Below, in pieces: positions 6,995 to 7,872 of a stretch of DNA of 7,872 bases. The position numbers and the translations under genes are program-made. The stretch spans positions 1 to 7,872 of the forward strand of contig CAZEZY010000113.1 of assembly GCA_964516635.1 (NCBI GenBank), in the 5' to 3' direction. Position 1 is the first letter of the stretch, and every line of letters starts with the position of its first letter. This stretch comes from CAZEZY01 sp964516635 (lineage in GTDB: Bacteria; Pseudomonadota; Gammaproteobacteria; Burkholderiales; Burkholderiaceae_C). The notes below the pieces were generated by a model. The model did no database searches and was not told where the DNA came from. It was given only the letters and a program-made list of their open reading frames with translations.

Positions 6995-7609
6995 TCAGCC
7001 CCTCGGCTTGCTTAACTGGTGATCCAGGTGGGCTTTCACGTTGGGCCACTCGCTGGCAATGATGCTGTACACGCAGGTGTCCCGCAAGGCCCCGGCCGCC
7101 TGTGCGTGCGGGTTGATCTGATGGCTGCGCAGGATGCCGTCCAGCTTGGCGCCAAGCCGCTCGATCCCGCGACGGCTCTGGTGGTTGAAGAAATGGGTCC
7201 GAAACTCCACCGCGATGCAGCCCAGGGCGTCAAAGGCATGGCACAGCATCAGGCGCTTGCATTCGGTGTTGAGGGCGGTTCGCTGCACGGCACGGCGGTA
7301 CCAGGTGGAGCCGATTTCCAGCCGGCGGTTGGGTGCATCGATGTTCATGTAAGACGTCATGCCCACCGCACGGCCGGCAAGGTTGCCCTCCTGGGCGATC
7401 ACCGCAAACGGCAGCATGCTGCCCCGGGCCTGAAGGTCGAGCCGGCGATCGATTTCCGCGGCCATTCCTTGCGGGGTCGGAATGTGGGTGTACCAGTGGT
7501 TCCACAGTTCGCCGTCGCACACGGCCTCTGCCAGGTCGTCATGGTGGCGCGGATGCAGCGGTTCCAGCTTGGCATTCAGGCCGACAAAGGTGATGGGGGC
7601 GGGCCACAT
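6995..7609 (-). CDS. GNAT-family N-acetyltransferase, RimJ/RimL-like
   Basis: The 204-residue product looks like a GNAT enzyme of the RimJ/RimL type (Acetyltransf_3 fold), which transfers acetyl from acetyl-CoA to an amine such as a protein N-terminus or a small molecule. Residues 14-40 (KLEPLHPRHHDDLAEAVCDG and on) match the usual first strand and helix. The stretch RRLEIGSTWY (95-104) is the strand before the cofactor site, and VQRTALNTECK (108-118) takes the place of the pyrophosphate-binding loop. EFRTHFFNHQSRRGIERLGA (135-154) includes the typical NxxSR segment. The end (RDTCVYSIIASEWPNVK) is also typical. The substrate cannot be read from the sequence. The ATG lies 5 nt after the ATPase stop and no ribosome binding site is visible, so expression is probably coupled to that gene. 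It interrupts the usual pairing of ATPase and VWA genes. Confidence 0.87.
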   Translation of the reverse strand: MWPAPITFVGLNAKLEPLHPRHHDDLAEAVCDGELWNHWYTHIPTPQGMAAEIDRRLDLQARGSMLPFAVIAQEGNLAGRAVGMTSYMNIDAPNRRLEIGSTWYRRAVQRTALNTECKRLMLCHAFDALGCIAVEFRTHFFNHQSRRGIERLGAKLDGILRSHQINPHAQAAGALRDTCVYSIIASEWPNVKAHLDHQLSKPRG

Positions 7610-7614
7610 GGGGT

Positions 7615-7872
7615 TCAGCGGTTGCGCTGGTTCATGAACACCAGCTTCTCGAACAGGGTGATGTCTTGCTCGTTTTTGAGCAGTGCGCCCACCAGTGGCG
7701 GCACGCTGACCTTGTTGTCGGCACTTTGCAGGGCCTCTAGCGGGATGTCTTCGGCCATCAGCAGCTTGAGCCAGTCCAGCAGCTCGCTGGTGGACGGTTT
7801 CTTCTTCAGCCCAGGCAGGTTGCGGATGTCGGCCACCGCGTCCGGCTCGGGCAGGTCGCGGCCCCAGTTCAC
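7615..7872 (-). CDS. MoxR/CoxD-type AAA+ ATPase, C-terminal fragment
   Basis: Only the last 85 residues are in the window; the gene continues past the right edge, so no true start is visible and the GTG at the very edge should not be taken as one. The segment LKKKPSTSELLDWLKLLMAE is characteristic of the C-terminal lid of MoxR-family ATPases close to CoxD. The rest (ALQSADNKVSVPPLVGALLK, then DITLFEKLVFMNQRNR) fits the usual end of these roughly 280-residue proteins. Walker A, Walker B and sensor 1 would lie outside the window. MoxR ATPases use ATP to remodel or load cofactor into clients, with a VWA protein as adaptor. The VWA gene two places downstream is the obvious partner. The assignment rests on a short C-terminal piece and on context. 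Confidence 0.82.
   Translation of the reverse strand: MNWGRDLPEPDAVADIRNLPGLKKKPSTSELLDWLKLLMAEDIPLEALQSADNKVSVPPLVGALLKNEQDITLFEKLVFMNQRNR

Noticed and set aside
6978..7049. Upstream extension of the VWA gene to a start at 7049
   Set aside because: The added 24 residues do not resemble the family N-terminus and overlap the acetyltransferase end; the ATG at 6977 has AGGTG at proper spacing.

Overview
The window is a dense, GC-rich stretch of bacterial chromosome that most resembles a betaproteobacterium of the order Burkholderiales, probably near Comamonadaceae. This is inferred from the protein sequences and base composition; no search was run. Everything that can be supported lies on the minus strand, so transcription runs from the right edge to the left edge.

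In order of transcription the window holds: the C-terminal end of a MoxR/CoxD-type AAA+ ATPase (7872 to 7615, cut by the window edge); a GNAT acetyltransferase (7609 to 6995); a CoxE-like VWA-domain protein with a variant MIDAS motif (6977 to 5790); TamA, an Omp85-family outer-membrane barrel (5793 to 3973); TamB, the inner-membrane-anchored, periplasm-spanning partner (3970 to 71); and tRNA-Arg(CCU) (80 to 6). The junctions are a 5-nt gap, a 17-nt gap, a 4-nt overlap, a 2-nt gap and a 10-nt overlap with the tRNA. No intergenic stretch exceeds 20 nt, which fits a single operon with translational coupling. The operon promoter lies outside the window, to the right.

The genes form two known functional pairs. 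MoxR AAA+ ATPases work with VWA proteins as cytoplasmic chaperone or metal-insertion systems. TamA and TamB form the translocation and assembly module, which is involved in outer-membrane protein insertion and envelope lipid homeostasis. Their fusion into one transcription unit, with an acetyltransferase between ATPase and VWA gene, is the main genomic-context observation.

The most unusual detail is at the left end. The tamB stop codon is made of tRNA bases U8-A9-G10, and a plausible tRNA promoter lies inside the last codons of tamB. Maturation of the tRNA from a read-through transcript would therefore remove the tamB stop codon. Other points are a run of eight C just after the TamA signal peptide and a GTG start for tamA.
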